Part shown: piece after piece, positions 35,942 to 49,294 of the stretch | How the letters are laid out: each line of letters begins with the position of its first letter | How positions within the stretch are numbered: the stretch's first letter is position 1 | From: Ramlibacter sp. PS4R-6 | GTDB taxonomy: Bacteria; Pseudomonadota; Gammaproteobacteria; Burkholderiales; Burkholderiaceae_C | Length of the DNA: 64,000 bases | Assembly: GCF_037572775.1 (NCBI RefSeq) | Contig: NZ_JBBHKA010000001.1 | Coordinates: 620,001-684,000, forward strand | Reading direction: 5' to 3' | Made by a program: the position numbers and the translations under genes | Notes under the pieces: generated by a model | Databases searched by the model: none | What the model was told of the DNA's origin: nothing | Seen by the model: the letters and a program-made list of their open reading frames with translations, nothing else

Positions 35942-36733
35942 TCAAAACGAGTGCGTGTACTTCACCCCGACGACCACCGTGTCGTTGCCGATGTAGCGGC
36001 CGCCGAAGTCCGTGTAGAACGCGCGGCGCGCGTTCGAGCCGACGTAGGCGGCGCTGGCGGAGAAGCCGTTGCCGAAGTCCTTGGCCAGCGTGAGCGAGTA
36101 GTCGGTGTAGCTCGCGATCGAGGTGTTGCGCACGGTCTGGTGGCCGATGTGCGGCGTCAGCGCCAGGCCGTTGCCCAGGTCGAAGCCGGCGCTGAGGTCC
36201 CAGTAGCTGGAGCCGCCGCTGTTCAGCACGCCGAGCAGGTTGCCCATCGTGCGGTTGTACTTGAGCGTGAACATCTTGTAGCCGGCGCCGAGGTACCACT
36301 CGTTGGTGTCGGCCTTGCCGACCAGGCCCGCGCCCGGCGTGCCGGCGTCGCCCGAGTTGTTGCCCGGGTAGCGGTAGGTGATCAGGCCGACGTCCAGCGT
36401 GAAGCCGTCCAGCACTTCCTTCTTGAAGCCGCCGTACAGGTCCCACTCGTAGCCGCCCTTGGTGGCGCCGTTGAAGTCCTTGACCCACTTCACGTTGGAC
36501 AGGAAGGTGCCGGCGTAGAAGCCGCTCTTGTGGGAGAAATCGACGCCGCCCTGCAGCGCGGGCTTCTTGGAGGTTTGCGCGATGCCGCGGAAGCGGTAGT
36601 CGCTGACCAGGGCCACGTTGGCCGACAGGCTGTAGTCGGGCTCGGGAGCGGCGGGTGCGGTCTGCGCGAAGGCAGCGCCGGACAGGCTCAGGGCCGCGAG
36701 GGCCAGTTTCGGGGCGAGCTTCTTCGATTGCAC
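35942..36733 (-). CDS. TorF-family putative outer-membrane porin
   Basis: 263 residues of a beta-barrel type seen as Gcw_chp/TorF in proteobacteria. A signal peptide (MQSKKLAPKLALAALSLSGAAFA) is followed by LSANVALVSDYRFRGIAQTSKKPALQGGVDFSHKSGFYAG and repeated amphipathic strands, ending with VVVGVKYTHSF (terminal Phe typical of outer-membrane proteins). I choose GTG 36733 because it directly follows Shine-Dalgarno AGGAGA; the ATG at 36793 would sit upstream of the promoter. It is first in the nitrogen operon, so transport of a nitrogen compound is inferred. Confidence 0.88.
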   Translation of the reverse strand: MQSKKLAPKLALAALSLSGAAFAQTAPAAPEPDYSLSANVALVSDYRFRGIAQTSKKPALQGGVDFSHKSGFYAGTFLSNVKWVKDFNGATKGGYEWDLYGGFKKEVLDGFTLDVGLITYRYPGNNSGDAGTPGAGLVGKADTNEWYLGAGYKMFTLKYNRTMGNLLGVLNSGGSSYWDLSAGFDLGNGLALTPHIGHQTVRNTSIASYTDYSLTLAKDFGNGFSASAAYVGSNARRAFYTDFGGRYIGNDTVVVGVKYTHSF

Positions 36734-36776
36734 TTCAAGTTCTCCTGATGAAAAGGGAAGGGACGAAGCCAGCCCA

Positions 36777-36792
36777 TGCACGGACCATGCCA
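36777..36792 (-). promoter_or_regulatory. Sigma-54 promoter (-24/-12) of torF-glnK-amtB
   Basis: Minus strand TGGCAT-GGTCC-GTGCA: the invariant GG and GC are 10 nt apart, as sigma-54 needs. It predicts a transcript start near 36766 and a leader of about 33 nt before the torF GTG. Consensus is TGGCAC-N5-TTGCA. Confidence 0.7.
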
Positions 36793-36863
36793 TCGCCCAG
36801 CTGGAGTAGGAGGCGGTCGGCGGGGCCCCATGCCCCGGCGTTAACCGGAAAGAAGCCGGTTTC

Positions 36864-36882
36864 GCGCACGCGTGTGGTGCGC
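36864..36882. promoter_or_regulatory. NtrC-type enhancer palindrome
   Basis: GCGCAC-N7-GTGCGC contains the NtrC core GCAC-N7-GTGC. It lies about 98-116 bp upstream of the predicted torF transcript start, the usual distance for an NtrC enhancer. A further dyad GGGTGC-TAC-GCACCC occurs at 36908-36922. Confidence 0.6.
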
Positions 36883-36942
36883 GGAGGCCCCGGCGTGCCG
36901 CAGCAAGGGGTGCTACGCACCCAAATGGGGAGGGAAATCGGG

Positions 36943-38478
36943 ATGAGCCTGTCTTTGGTGCAAAGCCGCGCCCTGATCGGCCTGCAGGCCGCCGCGGTGA
37001 CGGTGGAAGTGCACCTGGCCAACGGGCTGCCCAACTTCACGCTGGTCGGGCTCGCGGACGTGGAGGTGAAGGAGGCCCGCGAGCGGGTGCGCTCGGCCTT
37101 GCAGAACTGCGGGCTGGAGTTCCCGCACAACAAGCGCATCACGGTGAACCTGGCTCCGGCCGACCTGCCCAAGGACTCGGGCCGTTTCGATTTGCCGATC
37201 GCGTTGGGCATCCTGGCGGCCAGCGGCCAGATCGACGGCGCGCGGCTGGCGGGCCATGAATTCGCGGGCGAGCTGTCGCTGTCGGGCGAGTTGCGCCCGG
37301 TGCGCGGCGCGCTCGCCATGAGCCTGGCGCTGCACGCCAGCGGCGCGGCGGCCCAGCTGGTGCTGCCGCCCGGCAGCGCCGAAGAGGCAGCGCTGGTGCC
37401 GCAGTCACGCGTGTACCGCGCCGACCACCTCCTGGATGTGGCGCGCCAGTTCATGCCGGCGCAGGACGGCGAGCCGCCGCGCGAGGGCTGGGCGCGCGTG
37501 TGCGCGGTGGCGCACGCAGAAGAAGCCGTGTATCCCGACCTGTCGGACGTGAAGGGCCAGGCTGTGGCCAAGCGCGCGCTCGAGATCGCGGCGGCGGGAT
37601 CGCACAGCGTGCTGATGCTGGGCCCGCCGGGCTCGGGCAAGTCGATGCTGGCGCAGCGCTTCGCGGGCCTGCTGCCGCCGCTGTCGGTGGACGAAGCCTT
37701 GCAGTCGGCGGCCATCGCCAGCCTCGCCGGGCGCTTCTCGGCCTCGGGCTGGCGCATGCGGCCCACCTGCACGCCGCACCACACGGCGAGCGCGGTGGCG
37801 CTGGTCGGCGGAGGTTCGCCGCCGCGGCCCGGGGAGATCTCGCTGGCGCACAACGGCGTGCTGTTCCTCGACGAGCTGCCCGAGTTCCCGCGCGCCGCGC
37901 TCGAGGCGTTGCGCGAGCCGCTGGAGACGGGCCGCATCACGATCTCGCGCGCCGCGCACCGCGCGGAGTTCCCGGCGCGCTTCCAGTTCGTCGGTGCGAT
38001 GAACCCCTGCCCGTGCGGCTGGCTGGGCACCGTGCACCGCCACTGCCGCTGCACGCCGGACCAGGTCGCGCGCTACCAGTCCAAGTTGAGCGGCCCCTTG
38101 CTCGACCGCATCGACCTGCACGTGGAGGTGCCGGCGATGCGCGCGGAGGAACTGCTGCACGCGCCCGCCGGCGAAGGCACGGAGCGCGTGCGCGAGCGCT
38201 GCGCCAAGGCACGCGAACGCGCGATCGAGCGCCAGGGCAAGGCCAACCAGGCGCTGCAGGGCCGGGAGATCGACACGCACGCGGCGCTCGACACCGCCGC
38301 GGCGAAGTTCCTCAACCTCGCGTCGGCGCGGCTGGGATGGAGCGCGCGGGCCACGCACCGCGCGATGAAGGTGGCGCGCACCATCGCCGACCTGGCGGGC
38401 GCCGCGACCACGCAGGCCGAGCACGTGGCCGAGGCGGTGCAGTACCGGCGCGCGCTCGCGGCGACAATCGCCGCATGA
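36943..38478 (+). CDS. comM: YifB/ComM Mg-chelatase-like AAA+ ATPase
   Basis: 511 residues. N-terminal domain (MSLSLVQSRALIGLQAAAVTVEVHLANGLPNF), Walker A GPPGSGKS at 227-234, Walker B LFLDELPEF, a zinc-like cluster NPCPCGWLGTVHRHCRCTP, and a C-terminal helical domain. ComM is a helicase promoting branch migration in natural transformation, shown in Vibrio cholerae, and widespread in other bacteria. ATG 36943 gives the conserved start; the longer upstream frame is a shadow of the torF promoter region. The MFS gene overlaps its stop by four bases. Confidence 0.92.
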   Translation: MSLSLVQSRALIGLQAAAVTVEVHLANGLPNFTLVGLADVEVKEARERVRSALQNCGLEFPHNKRITVNLAPADLPKDSGRFDLPIALGILAASGQIDGARLAGHEFAGELSLSGELRPVRGALAMSLALHASGAAAQLVLPPGSAEEAALVPQSRVYRADHLLDVARQFMPAQDGEPPREGWARVCAVAHAEEAVYPDLSDVKGQAVAKRALEIAAAGSHSVLMLGPPGSGKSMLAQRFAGLLPPLSVDEALQSAAIASLAGRFSASGWRMRPTCTPHHTASAVALVGGGSPPRPGEISLAHNGVLFLDELPEFPRAALEALREPLETGRITISRAAHRAEFPARFQFVGAMNPCPCGWLGTVHRHCRCTPDQVARYQSKLSGPLLDRIDLHVEVPAMRAEELLHAPAGEGTERVRERCAKARERAIERQGKANQALQGREIDTHAALDTAAAKFLNLASARLGWSARATHRAMKVARTIADLAGAATTQAEHVAEAVQYRRALAATIAA

Positions 38479-39655
38479 CGCAGTCCCCGGCGGCGCACGA
38501 CCGCCGATTCGTCCTCTGGCTCTCGGTCGCGCAGCTCATCACCTGGGGCAGCGTCTTCTACGGCTTCTCCCTGCTGATGGAGCCGGTCGAGCGCGAGCTG
38601 GGCCTGACGCGCGCGCAATCGTCGCTGGCCTTCAGCCTGGCCCTCTTCGCCGAAGGCGCGGCGGCCTTTCCCATCGGGCGCTGGATCGACGCCGGCCACG
38701 AGCGCGCCGTGATGACGGGCGGCTCGCTGCTGGCGGGCGTGTGCCTCATCGTCCACTCGTTCGTGCACTCGCAGGCCGCCTTCTACGCCGTGTGGCTGTT
38801 GCTCGGCGTGGCGCTGGCGGGCACCTTGTACAACCCGGTGTTCGCGGTGGTCACGCGCCGTTTCCCGCAGGACTTCCGCCGCGCCATCATCACGCTCACC
38901 TTCCTGGGCGGCCTGGCCAGCACGGTGATGATCCCGATCTTCGCGGGGCTCATCTCCGCGATGGGCTGGCGGCAGGCGCTGTGGGTCCTGGCGGGCTTGC
39001 AGCTGCTGGTCTGCGCCCCGCTGCATTTCGTGCAACTGCGCAACGCCCCGGGGCCGGTCGTGCATGCGCATGCGGTGAAGCCGCCGCACGAGCACATGAC
39101 CAGCGCGCCCTACATCCTCATCGGTGTTTTCACCGTCGGCATGATGGCCGTGACCGCCGCGCTGCCGCCGCACATGATCAGCCTGCTGCGCGGCGCCGGC
39201 CTCGACGAGAAATGGGTGATCGCGATCCCCGCGAGCATCGGGGCGATCCAGGTGCTCGGCCGCCTGCTGCTGTTCTTCTTCGAGCACCGCTTCGACGTGC
39301 ACGTGGCCAACCGCACCATCCCCATGCTGATCCCCATCAGCCTGGCCTTCCTGCTGTTCGCGGGTGGCTACGTGTGGGGCGCGGCGCTCTTCGTGATCTT
39401 CTTCGGGCTGGGCAACGGGATGATGACGATCGTGAAGGGAACGGCCATCGCGCAGTACGTGAGCCGCGAGAACATCGGCGCGCTCACGGGCGCGCTCGGC
39501 CCGCCGACGGCCGTCGCCCGTGCGGTCATGCCGTGGCTGTTGGGGTCGCTGTGGACGGCCCAGGCCGGCTACAGCGTGGGCCTGTCGGTGCTGATCGCCA
39601 TCTGCGCTGCGGGCGCCGGCGCGCTGGTGCTCGCGCAGCGCATCGCGCTGAAGCG

Positions 39656-39659
<4 letters not shown>
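38475..39659 (+). CDS. MFS transporter (OFA-like)
   Basis: 394-residue carrier with about 12 helices: [63 protein letters not shown]. The layout is like oxalate/formate antiporter and monocarboxylate-type MFS proteins; the substrate is unknown. The ATG overlaps the comM stop. A GACAAT hexamer lies inside the comM end, 6 nt before this start, so an internal promoter is possible. The gene converges on metH, overlapping its stop by four bases. Confidence 0.82.
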
Positions 39660-42376
<2,717 letters not shown>

Positions 42377-42432
42377 GTCTCTTGAAGTCGAGAAATGAGC
42401 GCCGTTGACCTTAGGGAAACCCCAGCCTGACG

Positions 42433-42449
42433 CTAAGCAACTTGCTTAG
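42433..42449. promoter_or_regulatory. Palindrome CTAAGCAA-C-TTGCTTAG
   Basis: Perfect 8-bp arms about a single base, extendable with one bulge to CGC/GCG on the outside. It lies 57 bp upstream of metH and 37 bp upstream of the divergent cyclic-nucleotide-domain gene, so a regulator bound here could control both. I do not recognise it as an Fnr, Crp or MetR box. Confidence 0.5.
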
Positions 42450-42485
42450 GCGCTGCAGCGCTCCTGGGGCCAGACTGCATTCTAA

Positions 42486-43100
42486 ATGCACGACGCTTCC
42501 ACGCTCACGCCACCGGCTGCCGGACTGCTCGCCCGGCTGCTGGGCCGCGCACCCGCGCAGGAGCGGCCGCGCCCGGTCGCAGGCTCGTCGTCGGCCGACC
42601 TGGCGGCGGAGATGCTGTGCGCGCCCACCGCGCTGATGAAGCTGGCCCCGGAGGAAGCGCGCACCGTCGTGGCGTACATGCAGCCGCACAAGATCGCCGA
42701 AGGCACCACCTTCATCCGCGAGGGCGACAGCGAGCGCACCGACTTCATGCTGCTGGTGCTGGCCGGCGAGGTGACGGTGGAGACCATCGTCGTCAGCCGC
42801 ACCGCGCCGATCACCGTGACCGTGCTCGGCCCCGGCAGCCTGATCGGCGAGATGGGCCTGGTGGACGGCGCGCCGCGCTCGGCGTCGTGCACCGCGCTCA
42901 GCGACCTGCGCTGCGCGGTGCTCACGCGCGCGTCCCTCAATCGCCTGATGGAGGACGAACCGCGCACCGCCGCCAAGCTGGTGCTGGCGATCGCGATGCG
43001 CATGTCGCAGCGCATGCGCGACAGCCAGGAAAAACTCAAGCTCTACGCCCAGCTGACGCAGGCGATGAACGAAGAAATCAACGAGCTGATGCCGCTGTAG
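42486..43100 (+). CDS. Cyclic-nucleotide-binding domain protein without DNA-binding domain
   Basis: 204 residues. After a Pro/Ala-rich N-terminus a cNMP-binding beta-roll runs from about residue 62 to 165 (FIREGDSERTDFMLLVLAGEVTVE, LGPGSLIGEMGLVDGAPRSASCTAL), then a helix with SQRMRDSQEKLKLYAQLTQ. The winged-helix domain of Crp/Fnr regulators is absent and the phosphate-binding cassette differs from canonical GExAL-x-RAATV, reading GEMGLVDGAPRSAS. It is therefore a sensor or partner-binding protein, not a transcription factor. Divergent from metH. Confidence 0.85.
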   Translation: MHDASTLTPPAAGLLARLLGRAPAQERPRPVAGSSSADLAAEMLCAPTALMKLAPEEARTVVAYMQPHKIAEGTTFIREGDSERTDFMLLVLAGEVTVETIVVSRTAPITVTVLGPGSLIGEMGLVDGAPRSASCTALSDLRCAVLTRASLNRLMEDEPRTAAKLVLAIAMRMSQRMRDSQEKLKLYAQLTQAMNEEINELMPL

Positions 43101-43170
43101 AGCTGGCGAAACTGACCAAACTGTCGGACGTTTTCGTCCCGGCGCCCCCATCTCCACCGCACAGAAAAAA

Positions 43171-43197
43171 TCCCCCGGAGCTGCCCGCTCCGGGGGA
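43171..43197 (-). terminator. Intrinsic terminator of the Lrp-family gene
   Basis: Stem TCCCCCGGAG / CTCCGGGGGA with a 7-nt loop. On the minus strand it is followed by a 6-T tract (43165-43170), 93 nt after the regulator's stop codon. It also faces the converging plus-strand gene ending at 43100. Confidence 0.8.
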
Positions 43198-43289
43198 TGA
43201 GGGGTCGGGCTGGAGAAACTTGCAAACAGGCCCAACCGAGGAGATGCCTGTGAACAAGCATTTGCCGTGCCCATTTGTGTTGCCAGGCG

Positions 43290-43739
43290 CTACAGGGGCA
43301 GGTCGGCCTTCTTGAGCGTGCGCAAAACGAAGCTGGATTTGCTGTGGCGGATGCCCTTGATCTTGTAGAGGCGCTCGCGCAGCAGCCGCTCGTAGTCGCG
43401 TGTGTCCCGCACCGCCACGCGCAGCAGGTAGTCGTACTCGCCCGAGACCAGGTAGGCCTCCACCACTTCGGGGATGGCCGCCAGCGTCTCGCCGAATTTC
43501 TCCAGCGTGTTGTCCGAATGGCTGTCCAGCGTGACCTGCACCAGCACCGTGTCCTGCAGGCCGATCGCCTGTGCGTTCAGGCGCACCGTGTAGCCCTCAA
43601 TCACGCCGGCCTGCTCCATCTTGCGGATGCGCTCCCAGCACGGCGAGGCCGACAGGCCCACGGCCTGGCCGACCTCCTGCAGGCTGGCGCGGGCGTTCCT
43701 TTGCAGCGTGGCGAGGATTTTTCGGTCGATGGCGTCCAT
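43290..43739 (-). CDS. Lrp/AsnC-family transcriptional regulator
   Basis: 149 residues: an N-terminal HTH (MDAIDRKILATLQRNARASLQEVGQAVGLSASPCWERIRKMEQAGVI) and an RAM ligand-binding domain with VQVTLDSHSDNTLEKF and SGEYDYLLRVAVRDTRDYERLLRERLYKIKGI. The CWERIRKME recognition helix is of the type in BkdR/Lrp relatives sensing amino acids. ATG 43739 is chosen for the family start; the longer frame from 43844 has 35 unrelated residues. It sits between the two halves of MetH, so regulation by methionine or another amino acid is worth testing. Confidence 0.92.
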   Translation of the reverse strand: MDAIDRKILATLQRNARASLQEVGQAVGLSASPCWERIRKMEQAGVIEGYTVRLNAQAIGLQDTVLVQVTLDSHSDNTLEKFGETLAAIPEVVEAYLVSGEYDYLLRVAVRDTRDYERLLRERLYKIKGIRHSKSSFVLRTLKKADLPL

Positions 43740-43861
43740 GACCGAAGGATATCCTGCTGCAGCCAGCAATCCAAGGAAGAACGGCAAGAAATTCCGACCT
43801 GTGCGGAAGACACTGGGAGCTCGGACAGGCGGGCTTACCGGCAACGCGTGGACGTACCGGG

Positions 43862-43887
43862 GCCCGGCGGGTTATCGCCCGCCGGGC
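43862..43887. repeat. Strong GC inverted repeat
   Basis: GCCCGGCGGG-TTATCG-CCCGCCGGGC, 10-bp arms, in the 205-bp space between the metH N-terminal gene stop (43945) and the Lrp gene start. No T-run follows on either strand, so it may be a 3' stabiliser or factor-independent pause rather than a proper terminator. Confidence 0.5.
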
Positions 43888-43944
43888 GAGTCGGATCAAG
43901 AGAATCTGGTTCCCGGCCGGCGCCGGGACGGCAGCGCGCTTCGC

Positions 43945-44991
43945 TTACGCAGCCGCCTTGTAGAAGAACTCGCGCTGCACGCTGCGCGCGGCCAGGGGCT
44001 CCACCGCCTCTCGGATCGCGGTGATGTGCTCCGGCGTGGTGCCGCAGCAGCCGCCCACGATGTTCACCAGCCCTTCGGCCGCGAACTCGCGCAGCAGGCG
44101 CGAGGTGACCTCGGGCGTTTCGTCGAAACCGGTCTCGGCCATGGGGTTGGGCAGGCCCGCGTTCGGGTAGCAGCTGATGAACGTGTCGCCCGCAACCTTG
44201 GCCAGCTCCTGGATGTACGGGCGCATCAGCGCCGCGCCCAGCGCGCAATTCAGGCCCACGGCGAGCGGACGCGCATGGCGCACGCTGTACCAGAAGGCCG
44301 TCACCGTCTGGCCGCTCAGGATGCGGCCGGACGCATCGGTCACCGTGCCGCTGATGATCACCGGCAGGCGCTCGCCCGATTCGTCGAAGTACTGCTCGAT
44401 GGCGAACAGCGCCGCCTTCGCGTTGAGCGTGTCGAAGATGGTCTCCACCAGCAGCAGGTCGGAGCCGCCTTCGGTCAGGCCCTTGGCCTGCTCGTAGTAA
44501 GCCGCGCGCAGCTCTTCGAAGTCGACGTTGCGCGCGCCCGGGTCGTTCACGTCGGGGCTGATGCTGGCGGTGCGCGGCGTCGGGCCCAGCGCGCCGGCGA
44601 CGAAGCGCGGCTTGTCCGGCGTGGAGAACTTGTCCGCGGCGGCGCGCGCGAGCTTCGCGGAGGCCACGTTCATCTCCAGCGCCAGGTCGCCCAGGCCATA
44701 GTCGTCCTGCGCGATGCGCGTGGCACCAAAGGTGTTGGTCTCGATGATGTCCACGCCCGAGGCGAGGTAGGCCTCGTGAATGTCGCGCACGACGTCCGGG
44801 CGCGTCAGCGACAGCAGGTCACCGTTGTTGCGCAGGTCCTTCGGGTGGTCCTTGAAGCGCTCGCCCCGATAATCGGCCTCCGACAGCTTGAAACGCTGCA
44901 GCATCGTGCCCATCGCGCCGTCCAGGATGACGATGCGCTTCTCCAGCAATGAGGGGAGCTCGCGGCCACGGGTGTAGGCGATGGGCTTCAT
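43945..44991 (-). CDS. Methionine synthase homocysteine-binding module (split MetH)
   Basis: 348-residue homocysteine S-methyltransferase domain. Zinc ligands are in VGLNCALGA (Cys249) and [10 protein letters not shown] (Cys315, Cys316), and [12 protein letters not shown] and ETNTFGAT near the N-terminus are typical of the MetH N-terminal barrel. The protein ends where the folate domain would begin in full-length MetH, and that remainder is encoded at 39656. I use ATG 44991; TACAAT lies 9 nt upstream without a Shine-Dalgarno sequence. Divergent from recQ with only 16 bp between starts. Confidence 0.92.
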   Translation of the reverse strand: MKPIAYTRGRELPSLLEKRIVILDGAMGTMLQRFKLSEADYRGERFKDHPKDLRNNGDLLSLTRPDVVRDIHEAYLASGVDIIETNTFGATRIAQDDYGLGDLALEMNVASAKLARAAADKFSTPDKPRFVAGALGPTPRTASISPDVNDPGARNVDFEELRAAYYEQAKGLTEGGSDLLLVETIFDTLNAKAALFAIEQYFDESGERLPVIISGTVTDASGRILSGQTVTAFWYSVRHARPLAVGLNCALGAALMRPYIQELAKVAGDTFISCYPNAGLPNPMAETGFDETPEVTSRLLREFAAEGLVNIVGGCCGTTPEHITAIREAVEPLAARSVQREFFYKAAA

Positions 44992-45007
44992 GGTGCGTTG
45001 ATTGTAG

Positions 45008-46855
<1,848 letters not shown>

Positions 46856-46864
46856 GAAAAGGCG

Positions 46865-49165
46865 TTACTGCATGAACCCGATGCTGCGCGCGTCGCGCAC
46901 CTCGGGCTTGATGCGGTGCTCGGACTCGAGCTGCTCGAGGAACTCCTCGGGCGTGAACTGCGCGGCGAGGATGTCCACCTGCCGCTTCACCGCGGCGAAG
47001 TCGCCCGGGCATAGCTGCTCCAGCCGGGCCAGCCGCGCACGCGCCTGCTCGGTGAACGCTTCGGCGCGGCCGTCCAGCGCTTCCACCACGAACATCTTCT
47101 CGCGCTGCGCCGCCGTCAGCGGCTTGAAGCGGATCTTGAACGTGAAGCGGCGCAGCGCCGCCTGGTCGATGCGGTCCATCAGGTTCGTCGTGCACACGAA
47201 GATGCCGTGGAAGCGCTCCATGCCCTGCAGCATCTCGTTGACCTCGGTCACCTCGTAGGTGCGCTGCGCGCCGCGCCGGTCCTGCAGGAAGCTGTCGGCC
47301 TCGTCCAGCAGCAGGATGGCCTTCTCGCTCTCGGCCTCGGCGAACATCGCCGCCATGTTCTGCTCGGTCTCGCCGACGAACTTGCTCATGAGGTCGCTCG
47401 CCTGCTTGACCAGCAGCGGCTTGTCCAGGCTGCGCGCGATGTGCTCGGCCAGCGCCGTCTTGCCCGTGCCCGGCGCGCCGTAGAAGCACAGCGTGCCGTG
47501 GCCGCGCGCGCGCAGCGCCTCGACGACGCGCGGGATCTCGAAGCGCGTCTCGACGTTGAGCATGTCGAGGTCGTAGGTGGTGACGGCGCGGCGCAGGCCC
47601 GAGTCGCTGCTGCGGTTGCCCAGCGCCTGGTCGGCGTTGCGCAGCTGCCGCTCGATGAGCGGCTCGATGGCTGCGCCTTCGTTGCCCGCCAGGCCCGCGA
47701 AGCGCACCGCGGTGCGGATCTGCGCCGGCGTCAGGCCCTTGCGTTCGGTCAGCTTCGCGACGAAGCCGTCGGTCACGGCCACGCCTTCCAGCGTCTTGCG
47801 CACCAGCGCCTCGCGCGCGCCCGGTGGCGGCGACTTCAGCTCGAGGTGGTAGGCGAAGCGGCGGCGGAACGCGGGGTCGATCTGCTCGATGCGGTTGGTG
47901 ACCCAGATCGTCGGCACCGAGTTCGATTCGAGGATCTGGTTGACCCAGGCCTTGCCGCTGACGCTGCCGCTGGGCGGCGCCACCACCTGCTCGGCACGCG
48001 CCATCAGCTGCGCGGCTTCGCTGGAAATCGGCGGGAACACGTCCTCGACCTCGTCGAAGAGCAGCGCCGCCTGCGCGCTGCCCTTGAGGAACACCTGCGC
48101 GATCTGCAGCGAGCGGTAGCGGTCGCGTCCCGACAGCGAGTTGCCGTCGCGGTCGGCGTACTCGACCTCGAACAGGTCCAGGTTGGCCGCCTGCGCAACC
48201 ACTTTCGCCAGCTCCGTCTTGCCGGTGCCGGGCGGGCCGTACAGCAGCACGTTCACGCCCGCTTCCTTGCGCGTGACGGCGTTCTGCAGCAGCGTGCACA
48301 GCACCTGCGCGTCCTCGGCGACGAAGGAGAAGTCGGCCAGCTGCAAGGTGCTCTTGGTCGACGGCCGGGTGAAGACGGCCATCAGCTCGTTCTGGTCGCG
48401 GTACTCGCGCATCAGCACCGGCGGCAGTTTCTCGCTGACCTTCATCAGGTCCGCGAGGTCGGTGATGTTGTGCTCGGAGATCAGGTTCTCCACCAGCCCG
48501 ATGCGCTCCAGGCGCGAACCGGCACGCAGCGCCTCGCCCACCTCGTTGGCGTTGACGCCCGCGATCTCCGCCAGTGCCGCGTAGGCCTCCGGCGCGTTGT
48601 TCACCTTGAACTCGACCAGCAGGCTGCGCAGGTCGCGCTGGTAGCGCGCCAGGGTGCCGTACAAGAGCAGGGCGCGTTCGGCCTTGTTCAACTGCAACAG
48701 GCCCGACAGCGCGTCGATGTTCTTCTCGACCAGCGTCGAATGCTTCTTGAGCGCGTGCGTGAGCCAGTCGCCGGTCACAGCCAGGACCGACAGCAGGTCC
48801 TTGGGCTGGTCCTTGGCGTATTCGTCGAGGTAGAAGAACAGCGTGCCCTCTTCGTACGGGCCGCGCCAGACGCCGTGGCGGTCGAGGAACTCGGCGGTCG
48901 ACAGGCCTTCGTGGCCGCGCCAGAACTCGTTGTCCTTGCAGCGGCGCTCCAGGAATTCGCGCAGCCTCGTGAGCGCCGGCGCCGGCCACACGAGGTGGCG
49001 ACCGGCCAATGACAGCAGGCCATTGAGGTCGCGCCGCACGTTGAACTTGCCGCCCTGCTTGGCGGCCAGCGTCAGCACGAAGTGCGAGCACATCAGGTCG
49101 AGGACCGGCGCGTCCTTCAGCCCCGGTGAGGGCAGCAACTGCAAATCCGCCGATCGCTTGACCAT
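46865..49165 (-). CDS. Double-AAA ATPase of unknown function
   Basis: 766 residues. An alpha-helical N-terminal region (about 1-290) has no domain I recognise. Two AAA modules follow: Walker A GPPGTGKT at 310-317 with Walker B ALLFDEVEDVF, and Walker A GAPGTGKT at 563-570 with AILLLDEADSF. Both have arginine-rich sensor regions (DPAFRRRFAYHLEL and DQAALRRFTFKIRF). A good GGAGG lies upstream of ATG 49165; the longer frame antisense to ilvA is not coding. The build resembles Cdc48-like or proteasome-type classical AAA proteins, but no partner or substrate is indicated. Confidence 0.88.
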   Translation of the reverse strand: MVKRSADLQLLPSPGLKDAPVLDLMCSHFVLTLAAKQGGKFNVRRDLNGLLSLAGRHLVWPAPALTRLREFLERRCKDNEFWRGHEGLSTAEFLDRHGVWRGPYEEGTLFFYLDEYAKDQPKDLLSVLAVTGDWLTHALKKHSTLVEKNIDALSGLLQLNKAERALLLYGTLARYQRDLRSLLVEFKVNNAPEAYAALAEIAGVNANEVGEALRAGSRLERIGLVENLISEHNITDLADLMKVSEKLPPVLMREYRDQNELMAVFTRPSTKSTLQLADFSFVAEDAQVLCTLLQNAVTRKEAGVNVLLYGPPGTGKTELAKVVAQAANLDLFEVEYADRDGNSLSGRDRYRSLQIAQVFLKGSAQAALLFDEVEDVFPPISSEAAQLMARAEQVVAPPSGSVSGKAWVNQILESNSVPTIWVTNRIEQIDPAFRRRFAYHLELKSPPPGAREALVRKTLEGVAVTDGFVAKLTERKGLTPAQIRTAVRFAGLAGNEGAAIEPLIERQLRNADQALGNRSSDSGLRRAVTTYDLDMLNVETRFEIPRVVEALRARGHGTLCFYGAPGTGKTALAEHIARSLDKPLLVKQASDLMSKFVGETEQNMAAMFAEAESEKAILLLDEADSFLQDRRGAQRTYEVTEVNEMLQGMERFHGIFVCTTNLMDRIDQAALRRFTFKIRFKPLTAAQREKMFVVEALDGRAEAFTEQARARLARLEQLCPGDFAAVKRQVDILAAQFTPEEFLEQLESEHRIKPEVRDARSIGFMQ

Positions 49166-49294
49166 GGGGGCACGACCTCCGGTTGGGGGAACCCGTTCCG
49201 GCGCACGATAACGCGAGTTGATGCCGGATGGAAGAACCTGATGCAGGGAATTCCCGCAGCCGACGGACGGTTTCGCCGTGACAATCGCCCTTCC

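Noticed and set aside
42377..42485. Cobalamin riboswitch upstream of metH
   Set aside because: Only 109 bp separate the two divergent starts, too short for the class, and no B12-box sequence is visible.
43243..43314. A 23-codon frame starting MPVNKHLPC with a GAGGAG ahead
   Set aside because: It overlaps the end of the Lrp gene on the other strand, has no terminator or conservation evidence, and its length is at chance level.
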